A stretch of DNA of 33,312 nucleotides from Steroidobacteraceae bacterium (GTDB lineage Bacteria > Pseudomonadota > Gammaproteobacteria > Steroidobacterales > Steroidobacteraceae), in assembly GCA_019683695.1 (NCBI GenBank), contig JADGHX010000033.1, positions 1-33,312 on the forward strand. Reading direction: 5' to 3'. This document shows, one piece after another, positions 1 to 7,999 of this stretch. Both the position numbers and the translations under genes were made by a program. The notes under the pieces were generated by a model, which did no database searches, was not told where the DNA came from, and worked only from the letters and a program-made list of their open reading frames with translations. Within the stretch, counting starts at the first letter, position 1, and each line of letters begins with the position of its first letter.

Positions 1-181
1 ACCCCAGGTCTGCGAGCACGCTGGCGAACGCGCTGTACGTGAGGACGGTGCGGTAGTACCCGAACTCCTGGGGCCCGAGCGCGCGCGTCAGCACCATGAT
101 GAGCAGCAGGCCCGCCACGGCCGTGATGCCCTTGCCTGCGGTCCCGGCGGCCATGCTCGTCATGAGCGCGCGCTTGTCCAT
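1..181 (-). CDS. Wzx-like polysaccharide flippase, N-terminal fragment
   Basis: Reading leftwards from an ATG at 181, sixty codons stay open to the window edge, so only the N-terminus is present. The peptide begins MDKRALMTSMAAGTAGKG and continues with a hydrophobic helix (about residues 18-32, ITAVAGLLLIMVL), then TRALGPQEFGYYRTV. This helix followed by a 'R-x-L-G-P-x-E-F-G-x-Y' loop is the usual start of MATE/MOP-superfamily lipid-linked oligosaccharide flippases (Wzx/RfbX), which move undecaprenyl-linked O-units across the inner membrane. Its position beside sugar-nucleotide and glycosyltransferase genes agrees. Internal ATGs at codons 7 and 10 are alternative starts. The family call rests on the N-terminus only. 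Confidence 0.72.
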   Translation of the reverse strand, partial: MDKRALMTSMAAGTAGKGITAVAGLLLIMVLTRALGPQEFGYYRTVLTYSAFASVLADLG

Positions 182-312
182 CAGGGCTCGTCCCGCAACG
201 GGCTCATTGAGCCGTCGCGCAGTGGGAACAGGGATTGCTTGATGCCGATGCAGCCGGTGCCGGCACTGCCGCACTGCGACGCAGAACGGGGTTACGCACC
301 TGGGAGTGAATC
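182..312. promoter_or_regulatory. Divergent intergenic region, flippase / rfbF
   Basis: These 131 nt separate two divergent genes and must hold promoters for both. I see a good ribosome binding site for rfbF (GGGAG at 302-306, 6 nt before the ATG) but no convincing -35/-10 pair on either strand. Confidence 0.4.
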
Positions 313-1080
313 ATGAAAGTCGGCATTCTGGCTGGCGGCGTCGGCTCGCGTCTCTCGGAAGAAACCACGCTCAAACCCAAACCCATGGTCGAGATCGGCG
401 GCCGGCCGATCCTCTGGCACATCATGATGATCTACGCGGCCCATGGGTTCACGGAGTTCGTCATCGCGCTCGGCTACAAGGGCGAGCAGATCAAACGGTA
501 CATGGCCGAGTATTGCTCGCTCGCTTCGGATCTGCGTGTCTCACTCGCCGAAGGATGCGTCAAGCCCTACAACGGCCACAGCGAGAACTGGATCGTCGAT
601 CTCATCGATACCGGCCAGCGCACCAATACCGGCGGGCGCATCAAGCGGCTCGCGCCCTGGCTCGGTGACGGCACGTTCCTGCTCACCTGGGGCGATGGCG
701 TGTCGAACGTGGATATCCGCCAGCTCATCGCATTTCACCGCAGCCACGGCCGGCTCGCCACCGTCACGGCGGTACGACCGCCCTCGCGCTTCGGCCGGCT
801 GGAGATCGACGGCCAGCGCGTGACGCGCTTCGACGAAAAGCCGCTCGCCGGCGAGGCCTGGATCAATGGCGCGTTCTTCGTGCTGGAACCCGGTGTGTTC
901 GACTACATCGACGGGGACGACACGCTCTTCGAGCGCGAGCCGCTCGAGCAGCTCGCGCGTGATGGTGAGCTCATGGCGTACCGGCATCACGGTTTCTGGC
1001 AATGCATGGACACGCTCCGGGACAAGGTGAAGCTCGAGGCTCTGTGGAACAGCGGCGATGCGCCGTGGAAGGTCTGGTAA
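313..1080 (+). CDS. rfbF: Glucose-1-phosphate cytidylyltransferase
   Basis: Makes CDP-glucose from CTP and glucose-1-phosphate, the entry step to CDP-linked 3,6-dideoxy and branched hexoses of O-antigens. The 255-aa product matches the family length (about 257). The N-terminal nucleotide-binding signature G8-G9-V-G-S-R-L-S-E-E-T-x-x-K-P-K-P-M25 is intact, followed by the family blocks GGRPILWHIMM, GYKGEQIK, TNTGGRIKR, WGDGVSNVD, INGAFFVL and FWQCMDTLRDK. The ATG at 313 has GGGAG upstream and the protein starts exactly at the family's usual MK-x-x-ILAGG. It is the first gene of a plus-strand set of four; its stop codon directly abuts the next start (TAAATG). The usual partner, CDP-glucose 4,6-dehydratase (rfbG), is not in this window. 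Confidence 0.93.
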   Translation: MKVGILAGGVGSRLSEETTLKPKPMVEIGGRPILWHIMMIYAAHGFTEFVIALGYKGEQIKRYMAEYCSLASDLRVSLAEGCVKPYNGHSENWIVDLIDTGQRTNTGGRIKRLAPWLGDGTFLLTWGDGVSNVDIRQLIAFHRSHGRLATVTAVRPPSRFGRLEIDGQRVTRFDEKPLAGEAWINGAFFVLEPGVFDYIDGDDTLFEREPLEQLARDGELMAYRHHGFWQCMDTLRDKVKLEALWNSGDAPWKVW

Positions 1081-2133
1081 ATGACAACAACCAGGGTGCT
1101 GCTCACGGGGCACGATGGCTACATCGGCCGGGTGCTCACACGCATGCTGCTCGAACGGGGGCACGACGTCACCGGCCTCGACAGTTTGCTGTACGACGGC
1201 TGCGGATTCCCGGGCGAAACGTACGACATCCCCGTCATCCGCAAGGACGTGCGCGCCGTGCAGCTCGAGGAGCTGCGCGGGTTCGATGCCGTGCTGCATC
1301 TGGCCGGCATCTCGAATGATCCACTCGGCAATCTCGCGCGCGAGACCACCTACTCCATCAACTATCACGGCTCCGTGCGCCTCGCCCGGCTTGCGAAGCA
1401 GGCCGGAGTCACGCGATTCGTGTTTTCCTCTTCCTGCAGCAATTACGGCGCGGCAGGCGACGACTTCCTCGACGAAAGCGCCAGCTTCAACCCCGTGACG
1501 CCTTACGCGGAAAGCAAGATATGGGCGGAGCGGGACATCGCGCCGCTCGCGAGCGAGTCCTTCAGTCCCACGTTCCTGCGAAGCGCAACGGCTTATGGCG
1601 TCTCGCCGCGTCTGCGGGGAGACCTCGTTGTGAACAATCTCGTCGGCTACGCCTATACAACGGGGCATGTGCTCATCAAGAGCGACGGCCTGCCCTGGCG
1701 TCCGCTCGTGCACATCGAGGATATCGCGCGTGCGTTCATTGCCGTGCTGGAAGCGCCACGCGAGCTCGTGCACAACGAGGCGTTCAACGTGGGCCGCACG
1801 TCCGAGAACTATCGCGTGCGGGAAGTGGCCGAGATGGTCGCGGAGATCGTCCCCGGAGCCGACGTCACCTATGCCCCCGATGCGAGTCCAGATGCACGCA
1901 ACTACCGCGTGAGCTGCGACAAGATTGCGAAACGGCTTTCCGGCTTCGTGCCGGTGTGGACGGTGCGCCGGGGCATCGAGGAAATTCACGACTGCTATCG
2001 CCGTCACGGCCTGACGGCGGAGCGCTTCCTCAGCTCCCAGTTCATCCGGCTGAAGCGTGTATGCGAGCTGCAGAGCGCGGGAGAGCTGGACGAGAACCTC
2101 ATCTGGCGCGAAGGACAGCCCCGTGCAGCCTGA
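1081..2133 (+). CDS. NAD-dependent sugar-nucleotide epimerase/dehydratase (extended SDR)
   Basis: A 350-aa short-chain dehydrogenase/reductase of the extended class, acting on nucleotide sugars in the cytoplasm. The Rossmann glycine motif is T9-G10-H-D-G13-Y-I-G16. The catalytic S/T plus YxxxK triad is visible as SSSCSNYG (116-123) followed by PYAESK with Y142 and K146. The block SPRLRGDLVVNN and the C-terminal AFNVGRTSENYRVREVAE are typical of WcaG/GalE-like epimerases. It lacks the signature sequences of RfbG, so I do not call it CDP-glucose 4,6-dehydratase; the exact substrate (epimerase, reductase or dehydratase) cannot be read from sequence. ATG directly follows the rfbF stop; the last 11 nt overlap the next gene. 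Confidence 0.85.
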   Translation: MTTTRVLLTGHDGYIGRVLTRMLLERGHDVTGLDSLLYDGCGFPGETYDIPVIRKDVRAVQLEELRGFDAVLHLAGISNDPLGNLARETTYSINYHGSVRLARLAKQAGVTRFVFSSSCSNYGAAGDDFLDESASFNPVTPYAESKIWAERDIAPLASESFSPTFLRSATAYGVSPRLRGDLVVNNLVGYAYTTGHVLIKSDGLPWRPLVHIEDIARAFIAVLEAPRELVHNEAFNVGRTSENYRVREVAEMVAEIVPGADVTYAPDASPDARNYRVSCDKIAKRLSGFVPVWTVRRGIEEIHDCYRRHGLTAERFLSSQFIRLKRVCELQSAGELDENLIWREGQPRAA

Positions 2134-3523
2134 CGCGAAGGCGAGAACCGCTTCTCCTGCGGCAGCGGATCGGACTGCATTCGGGTCGAGCCCATCACTG
2201 AACGATGCAGCGAGTGCGCGATCCTCAGCGGGCCAGACATCTGCGCCCACGGGACACGGCCCCGCCGCGGTTCAAGGCAGGTCGACCACATCCGCCACGG
2301 CGGTGGAGCGGTGCCGCTCGTGCGGCGGTCGAGGTCTCTCGGTCTTCCTCTCGCTGGGCAATCTTCCGTTGTCGGACGGTTTCGTGGCTGCCGACAAGCT
2401 TGCCAGCGAAGACCGGCGCTATCCACTGGACGTGGCGTTTTGCAGCGATTGCACCCTCGTGCAGATTCTCGAGACCGTGCCGCCGGAGATCCTGTTCGAC
2501 GAGGCGTACCCCTATTACTCGTCGGTGACCGAAGCGCTGCTCAGGCACTCGGCTGCGCATGTCGCCGAGCGGATTCGCGATCGCCAGCTCGGTCCGCAGA
2601 GCCTGGTGGTCGAGCTGGCCAGCAACGATGGCTATCTCCTGCAGTACTACGCCGCTCGCGGCATACCGGTGCTGGGCATCGACCCGGCGCCCGGCCCTGT
2701 TGAAGCCGCTCGCAGGAAGGGAGTCAACACGCGGCTTGCCTTCTTCACGCAAGCACTGGCAAGCGAGCTGGTGCTGAACGAGCACCTTCAGGCAGACGTG
2801 ATCCACGCGAACAACGTGCTCGCGCACGTGGCCGACACGAACGGCTTCGTTCAGGGAATCGCCACGTTGCTGAAGGATGATGGGCTCGCGGTCATCGAAG
2901 TGCCTTACGTGCGCGATCTCATCGAGCACGGTGAATTCGACACCATTTATCACGAGCACCTCTGCTACTTCTCGGTGACAGCGCTCTGGCGGCTGTTCCG
3001 CCGCCACCGGCTGTTTCTCAATCGCGTGGAGTATCAGCCGATTCACGGCGGCTCGTTGCGGCTGTTCGTGGAAAAGTACGAGAACCCGGACGCCACGGTC
3101 GCGAGTTATCTCGAGTCCGAGAGGCGGCTCGGCATGCGCAACCTCGGCTACTACGCCGCCTTCTCGTCGCGCGTGAACAGCATCCGCACCGAGCTTGCGA
3201 CGCTGCTCACGCAACTGAAGCGCCGTGGGGCGCGCATCGTAGGCTATGGCGCCGCGGCCAAGGGCACCATCATGCTGAACTACGTGGGCATCGGCCGCGA
3301 GACGCTCGATTTCGTCGTGGACCGCAATCCGCACAAGCAGGGGCGCTACGTGCCGGGCGTGAGGCTGCCCATCGAAGCGCCCGAGCGCATTCTCGAAACG
3401 CAGCCGGATTACGTGCTCATCCTGCCGTGGAACTTCAAGGAAGAGATCATGCAGCAGCAGGCGGAATACCGCCGACGCGGTGGGCGTTTCATCGTGCCGG
3501 TGCCCCGGCCCGTGATCTTGTGA
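2123..3523 (+). CDS. Zinc-motif SAM-dependent sugar C-methyltransferase (copy 1)
   Basis: Probably adds a methyl branch to a keto-deoxysugar nucleotide. The layout is that of TylCIII/TcaB9-type enzymes: an N-terminal zinc-binding domain (C64, C67, C107, C110), a class I SAM domain (VVELASNDGYLL, about 162-173), the patch Y276-H-E278-H279, which matches the catalytic Y-x-E-H described for this family, and a C-terminal Rossmann-like domain starting near GYGAAAKGT. I chose the GTG at 2123 because GAAGGA lies 7 nt upstream and it overlaps the preceding gene by 11 nt. That leaves about 60 Ala/Ser/Thr-rich residues before the zinc motif, which is unusual; a GTG at 2303, just before ERCRSC, would fit family length better but has no ribosome binding site. 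Length from 2123 is 466 aa. Confidence 0.85.
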   Translation: MQPDAKARTASPAAADRTAFGSSPSLNDAASARSSAGQTSAPTGHGPAAVQGRSTTSATAVERCRSCGGRGLSVFLSLGNLPLSDGFVAADKLASEDRRYPLDVAFCSDCTLVQILETVPPEILFDEAYPYYSSVTEALLRHSAAHVAERIRDRQLGPQSLVVELASNDGYLLQYYAARGIPVLGIDPAPGPVEAARRKGVNTRLAFFTQALASELVLNEHLQADVIHANNVLAHVADTNGFVQGIATLLKDDGLAVIEVPYVRDLIEHGEFDTIYHEHLCYFSVTALWRLFRRHRLFLNRVEYQPIHGGSLRLFVEKYENPDATVASYLESERRLGMRNLGYYAAFSSRVNSIRTELATLLTQLKRRGARIVGYGAAAKGTIMLNYVGIGRETLDFVVDRNPHKQGRYVPGVRLPIEAPERILETQPDYVLILPWNFKEEIMQQQAEYRRRGGRFIVPVPRPVIL

Positions 3524-3530
3524 GGGCACC

Positions 3531-4751
3531 TTGGCCGCGCCCCTCGAGCACATGCGTGAGGCGACGCAAGCCGCGCCAGGGGTTTGTCAGGCCTGCGGGG
3601 GGATGCAGTTGGAGACGTTCTACGAGGCGCGGAACGTGCCGGCTCACAGCTGCCTCATGCTCCCGACACGCGAGCAGGCGCTCGCGTTTCCTCGCGGCGA
3701 TATCGAGCTGGCGTTCTGCCGATCGTGCGGCTTCATCGGCAATCGCCGCTTCGATCCGTCCTTGAACCGATACAGCGCGGACTACGAGGAGACACAGGCG
3801 TTCTCGCCGCGATTCCGCAGCTTCCTGCGGGAACTGTGCGAGGACCAGATTGCGCGCCATGACCTGCGCCCGGGGAAGACGGCACTCGAGATCGGCTGCG
3901 GCAAGGGTGAATTTCTCGTCACTCTGTGTGAAAGCAGCGGCTGCAACGGGATCGGGTTCGATCCCAGCTACCACCCGGAGCGCACGGAGAGCGAAGCGGC
4001 CGAGCGCATCACCTTCGTGCGCGACTTCTACGGCCCACCGTACGCGCACGTGGCGGCGGACTACATCGCCTGCCGGCACACGCTCGAGCACATTGCACCC
4101 GTGGCCGAGTTCATGCGGCTGGTCCGCCGCACGATCGGCGATCGGCGCGATGTGCCGGTGTTCTTCGAGTTGCCGGACATGGAGCGCGTGCTGGCGGAAG
4201 GCGTGTTCTGGGACATCTACTACGAGCACTGCACCTATTTCACGCGAGGCTCTCTGGCGCGCCTGTTCCGTGCGACGGGATTCGATGTGCTGTCGGTTTA
4301 CAAGGTGTACGACGGGCAGTACGTCGTCATCAACGCCGTGCCCGCTCCCGGCCCCACAGCGTCTCGTCTGGCGGAAGAAGCGGATCTCGAATCGATCACC
4401 GCACTGGTGGAGCACTTCCGGCATGCCGTGGCGAGCCGCATCCGTGAGCTCTCGGAGGCTGCCGGGCAGTGGCAGCGTGAGGGCAAGACGCTGGCCATCT
4501 GGGGCTCCGGATCGAAATGCGTGGCGCTACTCTCCGCGCTCGGTGCGAATGCCTCGCCACAGGCCATCGTGGACGTGAACCCTCACAAGCACGGGAAGTT
4601 TCTTGCCGGCAGCGGATACGAGATCCAGAGCCCGGACATGCTCGCGACCCTGCGGCCGGACATCGTCCTGATCATGAATTCGATCTACACGGATGAAATT
4701 CGAGCCGACCTTGCCGCGCGCGGGCTGAAGCCGCAGCTCGTGCCGCTCTGA
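3531..4751 (+). CDS. Zinc-motif SAM-dependent C-methyltransferase (copy 2)
   Basis: A diverged paralogue of the preceding gene with the same order of parts: zinc ligands C19, C22, C63, C66; SAM motif ALEIGCGKGEF (118-128); RHTLEH; the patch Y230-Y-E232-H233; and a C-terminal domain beginning WGSGSKCVALL and containing DVNPHKHGKF, close to VDRNPHKQGRY in copy 1. It probably methylates a nucleotide-linked or lipid-linked sugar; whether both copies act on one sugar cannot be told. Annotated from a TTG at 3531, with GAGGG 4 nt upstream and 7 nt after the previous stop; an ATG at 3552 (MREATQ) is an equally reasonable start. The 3' end including the stop is tandemly duplicated (4745-4780). Confidence 0.8.
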   Translation: MAAPLEHMREATQAAPGVCQACGGMQLETFYEARNVPAHSCLMLPTREQALAFPRGDIELAFCRSCGFIGNRRFDPSLNRYSADYEETQAFSPRFRSFLRELCEDQIARHDLRPGKTALEIGCGKGEFLVTLCESSGCNGIGFDPSYHPERTESEAAERITFVRDFYGPPYAHVAADYIACRHTLEHIAPVAEFMRLVRRTIGDRRDVPVFFELPDMERVLAEGVFWDIYYEHCTYFTRGSLARLFRATGFDVLSVYKVYDGQYVVINAVPAPGPTASRLAEEADLESITALVEHFRHAVASRIRELSEAAGQWQREGKTLAIWGSGSKCVALLSALGANASPQAIVDVNPHKHGKFLAGSGYEIQSPDMLATLRPDIVLIMNSIYTDEIRADLAARGLKPQLVPL

Positions 4752-4780
4752 AGGCGATCTACGCTCTGAAGCCGGTCTAC
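4745..4780 (+). repeat. 18-bp tandem duplication over a stop codon
   Basis: Two adjacent 18-bp units (4745-4762 and 4763-4780) differ at two positions. The first carries the CTC-TGA end of the second C-methyltransferase; the second copy repeats the same TGA downstream. It lies in the short gap before the convergent GT4 gene. Confidence 0.85.
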
Positions 4781-4787
4781 GTTCGGC

Positions 4788-6071
4788 TCACACCGGACGT
4801 GAATTGGGCGAATCCGGTATGGGCAGCCGCGATGTGCGATCGACCTCGCGGGGTGTGCTCCCGCGGCGCCCGACCAACCCGTCGTACACACGCTCCACAC
4901 GTTCGGCGGCAAGCTCCCAGCTGTAGTGCGCGGCCACGTGCTCACGGGCGGCGTGCCCCAGTTCCCGTGCGTAGACAGGATCGTTGGCCAGCCGGAGCAT
5001 CGCGGCCGCGAACGCGTCCGCATCGCCATTCGGAACGACGAGCCCGGTGCGCCCCTGCTCGATCACCTTGGCGGACCCGGCGCTCGCCACGATCGGCTTT
5101 GCCGCCGCCATGTAGTTCAGCAGCTTCTGGGGAATGCCTTCGCACGTGGTACGCGGAACGACGGCCATTGCCGCAGCGGCAAGGCGCTCCGGTAGCAGCT
5201 CGAAGGCGTCCGGCAACACCTCGATCGCGTCGCGGATGCCGAGCCGCGTCACTCGCCCGACGTACGGCTCGAAACTGGAGCTGACCGAAAGCACCAGAAG
5301 CAGATCGCTTCTCACCCGGTGCGCGCGTGCAAACGACTCCAGTAGCAGATCCACGTTCTGGTATCGGGCAAGCGTGCCGCTGTACAGGATGCGCACGATT
5401 CCTGCGTGACGCTGCGCGGGCGCGGAGAAGCGCTCCAACTCCACACCATTTGTCACGACGGTGATGCGATCCTCCGGAATGCCGTGCGTCTGCACGAGCC
5501 GGTCGCGAATATCCGTTGTCACCGCAATGATGTGATCCGCCCGGCGCGGCAACACACCGTCGGCCCAGGCGCCGAACAGCCTTGCGAACGGCCGGCCCGG
5601 CACGGGTCCATAGCTCGGGAGCTCCGAGGCGAGCGTGGTGTGCGCGTCGTACACGATCGGCACCTGCCCGGACAGTCGCGCCGGAAGCGCGGTGAGCAGC
5701 CCTTCAACGTGATGGGCGTGCACCACATCGAAGCGACCTTTCGCGAGCACGCGCCACAACTTGTACGCAAGTGCCGGATCGTAGAGCGCGAGCTTGCGCA
5801 GGTTCGGCCCGGCCGGCATTCGCCAGTAGAGCGGCCGTCTGAAGATCCGATGGACCGGAAATGCGAAGGCCTGCTGGTCGTCTGCAATGTGATACGTGAT
5901 CAGCTCGACTTCGTGTCCGCGACTCCAGAGCGCGTTCGCGAGCCGCTCCACGCGCAGCGGTGTGCCGCGCCGTGATGGCATGGGGCACGCCGCAACCATT
6001 GCGATCCGGTAGCCCTGCGTTGCGCGCGAGCCCTGCGCGTTTCGATTTTCTGCTGCCGCCAGGTCGGTCAT
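4788..6071 (-). CDS. Glycosyltransferase family 4 (GT-B fold)
   Basis: A 427-aa retaining-type glycosyltransferase that should transfer a sugar from a nucleotide donor to a growing surface glycan at the cytoplasmic face of the inner membrane. The acceptor-side domain starts YRIAMVAACPMPSRRGTPLR with the usual glycine-containing first loop and contains DVVHAHHVEGLL and YDAHTTL. The donor-side domain has VTNGVELERF, YSGTLARYQNVDLLLESF and EGIPQKLLNYMAAAKPIVAS; in this last block the second glutamate of the GT4 E-x7-E motif is Asn. Start ATG at 6071 overlaps the stop of the upstream GT2 gene in an ATGA junction, so the two are translationally coupled. Donor and acceptor are unknown. Confidence 0.87.
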   Translation of the reverse strand: MTDLAAAENRNAQGSRATQGYRIAMVAACPMPSRRGTPLRVERLANALWSRGHEVELITYHIADDQQAFAFPVHRIFRRPLYWRMPAGPNLRKLALYDPALAYKLWRVLAKGRFDVVHAHHVEGLLTALPARLSGQVPIVYDAHTTLASELPSYGPVPGRPFARLFGAWADGVLPRRADHIIAVTTDIRDRLVQTHGIPEDRITVVTNGVELERFSAPAQRHAGIVRILYSGTLARYQNVDLLLESFARAHRVRSDLLLVLSVSSSFEPYVGRVTRLGIRDAIEVLPDAFELLPERLAAAAMAVVPRTTCEGIPQKLLNYMAAAKPIVASAGSAKVIEQGRTGLVVPNGDADAFAAAMLRLANDPVYARELGHAAREHVAAHYSWELAAERVERVYDGLVGRRGSTPREVDRTSRLPIPDSPNSRPV

Positions 6072-7054
6072 TGACGAGGCTCCCGGATGAAATGACCCGG
6101 TGCCGCACCGAAGACGCGGGCTTTCACCCGCTCCGCCAGTCCCGGAGCACCCGGGGCGATCACAGCGACCACATCTACCGCCGCACGCACAGCGTTCCAG
6201 TTCACGCCCCACCAGCGTGCGAGCACCGCATAGCATTTCAGCCGCTCGCTTGCTGGAAGCTTCTCGCCCGCCACGGCCTTGAGATACTCGGCGTACAGAC
6301 GCCACGTTGAGAAATTGACGCGACCGCTCAGCGAGGCGTCGTGCCATGCGAGGCGCTCGGTCGAGCGCACTCGGCTGCGCGTGTAGCGCCCCCCATGCTC
6401 ACGCATTTCGACGAGCGCATCGGGTACCTGCACGAAGCGACCCCGCAAGGCCATTTGTGCGAGAAACGCCCGGTCGGCTCCATGGAACGACCCGTGCAGC
6501 AGCGTACCGAGCATGGCGCTGCGACGGATGACTCCAAAGAAATCCACGCAGGAATGCGATGAAAGCACCATGCGCGCAAAGCGCTGCGCCGCCGAGCCCA
6601 CGTCGGCTTGCCGCAAGCCGCTGTCGTAGACGCCGATCGGCTCTCCGCGCGCACCGATGTAACGCACTACTGCGTTGCACAGCACGGCATCGGGGCGCTC
6701 ATCGAGCATGCGAACCGTTGCCGCGAGATAGCCGGGCGCCAATCGATCATCGTGCGCGAGCCACTTGAAGTACTCGCCGCGCGCTGCGCGATAGGCCAGA
6801 TTGTAGTTGGGAGCTGCACCGAGATTGCGCGGATTGCGGAAGTAGCGCACGCGAGAGTCACGGGCTGCGAACCCCCGGACGATGGCGGCCGTGCGATCGG
6901 TGGAGGCGTTGTCCTGCACGATCAGCTCGAAATCGGCAAACGACTGCCGGAGCACGGAGTCCACCGCATCCGCGACGAAGTTCTCGCCATTGAAAACCGG
7001 CAAGCCCACACTCACCCGCGGAGCGTCCCGACCCGTATTCGCCGCGCGACTCAT
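6068..7054 (-). CDS. Glycosyltransferase family 2 (GT-A fold)
   Basis: A 328-aa inverting-type glycosyltransferase. The N-terminal GT-A domain begins PRVSVGLPVFNGENFV, with the nucleotide-binding D48-N-A-S-T-D53 and the metal-binding region LAHDD (D102, D103). The C-terminal part has LLHGSFHGADRAFLAQMAL, where acidic residues usually include the catalytic base, then a helical tail. Start ATG at 7054 is preceded by a purine-rich GAGG; the frame is open further upstream, but those residues (MRSHRHES and so on) do not resemble the family. Likely the first gene of a two-gene unit with the GT4 gene. Sugar specificity cannot be predicted. Confidence 0.87.
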   Translation of the reverse strand: MSRAANTGRDAPRVSVGLPVFNGENFVADAVDSVLRQSFADFELIVQDNASTDRTAAIVRGFAARDSRVRYFRNPRNLGAAPNYNLAYRAARGEYFKWLAHDDRLAPGYLAATVRMLDERPDAVLCNAVVRYIGARGEPIGVYDSGLRQADVGSAAQRFARMVLSSHSCVDFFGVIRRSAMLGTLLHGSFHGADRAFLAQMALRGRFVQVPDALVEMREHGGRYTRSRVRSTERLAWHDASLSGRVNFSTWRLYAEYLKAVAGEKLPASERLKCYAVLARWWGVNWNAVRAAVDVVAVIAPGAPGLAERVKARVFGAAPGHFIREPRQ

Positions 7055-7585
7055 TCCGCCTCGCTCATGTTGTGATCCGTTTTCCGGAACACGGGCGCTC
7101 CTGCCCGAGCCTTGCGCATCGAAGCACGACTCATGCCGATGCGAGCGCAACGACTCACTCGCGATGTTCGGCGGCTCTCACATCACGTATGCGGGGAGAG
7201 CCGCGGGGACTCGGGTGCCGAGCCTGCGGCATGCGGCCAGAAGTTGCAATGCTGCATGCGGGATTTGAAAGTTTCGGCACGGAAATGCCGCGTCGAGTCG
7301 CGGAGCACGCAGGCAACCCCTTGCGGTTGCCGGCTCGGGCTGCAACATGGGCGTGTTCCGAATTCGAGACCGTGGACGGCACGGGAGCAGCCGGGGCTGC
7401 ATTCGCAGGTCGCGACTCGAGGAAGGGGCACGCCGCGTGATGCGACGCGACGCTCCGACGAGCGTGAATGGGTACCCGCAGCCGACTTCAGTGAAGAGCA
7501 GCGCGTGAGCGGACGGGCTGCCGATCAACGTGTCAGGCGGGCGGCCTCCCTGCGCCGCCCGCGTGCGCGTCTTTGAGCGAAACGC
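7055..7585. other. 531-bp intergenic region without a convincing gene
   Basis: It lies between the start of the GT2 gene and the end of a minus-strand hypothetical gene, so it should contain the glycosyltransferase promoter and the terminator of the secA-side genes. Short open frames exist on both strands but lack ribosome binding sites and recognisable sequence. I see a 7-bp hairpin at 7312-7331 (GGCAACC / GGTTGCC, 6-nt loop) and two hairpins at 7537-7588 listed separately. No clear promoter was found. Confidence 0.5.
7537..7562 (-). terminator. Strong 9-bp GC hairpin, possible terminator
   Basis: GCGGGCGGC (7537-7545) pairs perfectly with GCCGCCCGC (7554-7562) across an 8-nt loop. It lies just downstream of the hypothetical gene's stop on the minus strand. 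There is no U-tract after it, so intrinsic termination is uncertain. Confidence 0.4.
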
Positions 7586-7588
7586 TCA
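7574..7588 (-). terminator. Small hairpin containing a stop codon
   Basis: TGAGCG / CGCTCA with a 3-nt loop. Its first three bases in the minus direction are the TGA of the hypothetical gene at 7586-7981. Downstream there is an A-rich rather than U-rich stretch, so it may only assist the larger hairpin at 7537-7562. Confidence 0.35.
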
Positions 7589-7981
7589 GGGGAACTTGAT
7601 CTTGCCGCCGCCGGCGGGGCCAGGGCCGATGCCGCCACCCCCCACGTCCGGCACCACAATGCGTGATGCGGCTTCCCTGCGCATTTCGCGCGCTTCATCG
7701 ATAGCCTGCTCGAGCGCGGCCTTGACCCCGTCGGGAAACTTCTGAACGGCCTCTTCGAGCGAGCCCGCCTCGATCTCGAACACGAGCGGCAGGACGCCAG
7801 CGGGCGTCAGCAGCTGCGTCTGGCCGGAATAGAGCGTCTGGCGCGCAGGGTCCGGCGAGCCATCTGCCGTGACGGGCCGAAGGCGGCGAATCGTGCCGGC
7901 CCGGCGGTCCGTGAACGTGTCTTCCTGATAGAGACCTGCGGCGTCGAGCTTGACCTCCGGCAGATCGGGCTGGGATGCCAT
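7586..7981 (-). CDS. Hypothetical protein, small, soluble
   Basis: A 131-residue protein I cannot assign to a named family. It has no signal peptide or membrane segment. The body (QEDTFTDRRAGTIRRLRPV, then LYSGQTQLLTPAGVLPLVFE) looks like compact beta structure, followed by a helix rich in Glu/Ala/Arg and ending EMRREAASRIVV, and a Gly/Pro tail (GGGGIGPGPAGGGKIKFP). Coding character is supported by codon use like its neighbours and by GAGG 7 nt before the ATG at 7981; an ATG two codons upstream (7987) is too close to that site. It lies 70 nt downstream of mutT on the same strand and could be the last gene of the secA-mutT unit. Confidence 0.72.
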   Translation of the reverse strand: MASQPDLPEVKLDAAGLYQEDTFTDRRAGTIRRLRPVTADGSPDPARQTLYSGQTQLLTPAGVLPLVFEIEAGSLEEAVQKFPDGVKAALEQAIDEAREMRREAASRIVVPDVGGGGIGPGPAGGGKIKFP

Positions 7982-7999
7982 TGTCATACCTCACAGTGT

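Noticed and set aside
1081-2133. CDP-glucose 4,6-dehydratase (rfbG)
   Set aside because: The gene next to rfbF is an SDR but lacks the sequence blocks I associate with RfbG, so only a general epimerase/dehydratase call is made.
541-2250. Minus-strand frame of 569 codons opposite rfbF and the epimerase
   Set aside because: Antisense of two well-supported enzymes; composition typical of a shadow frame.
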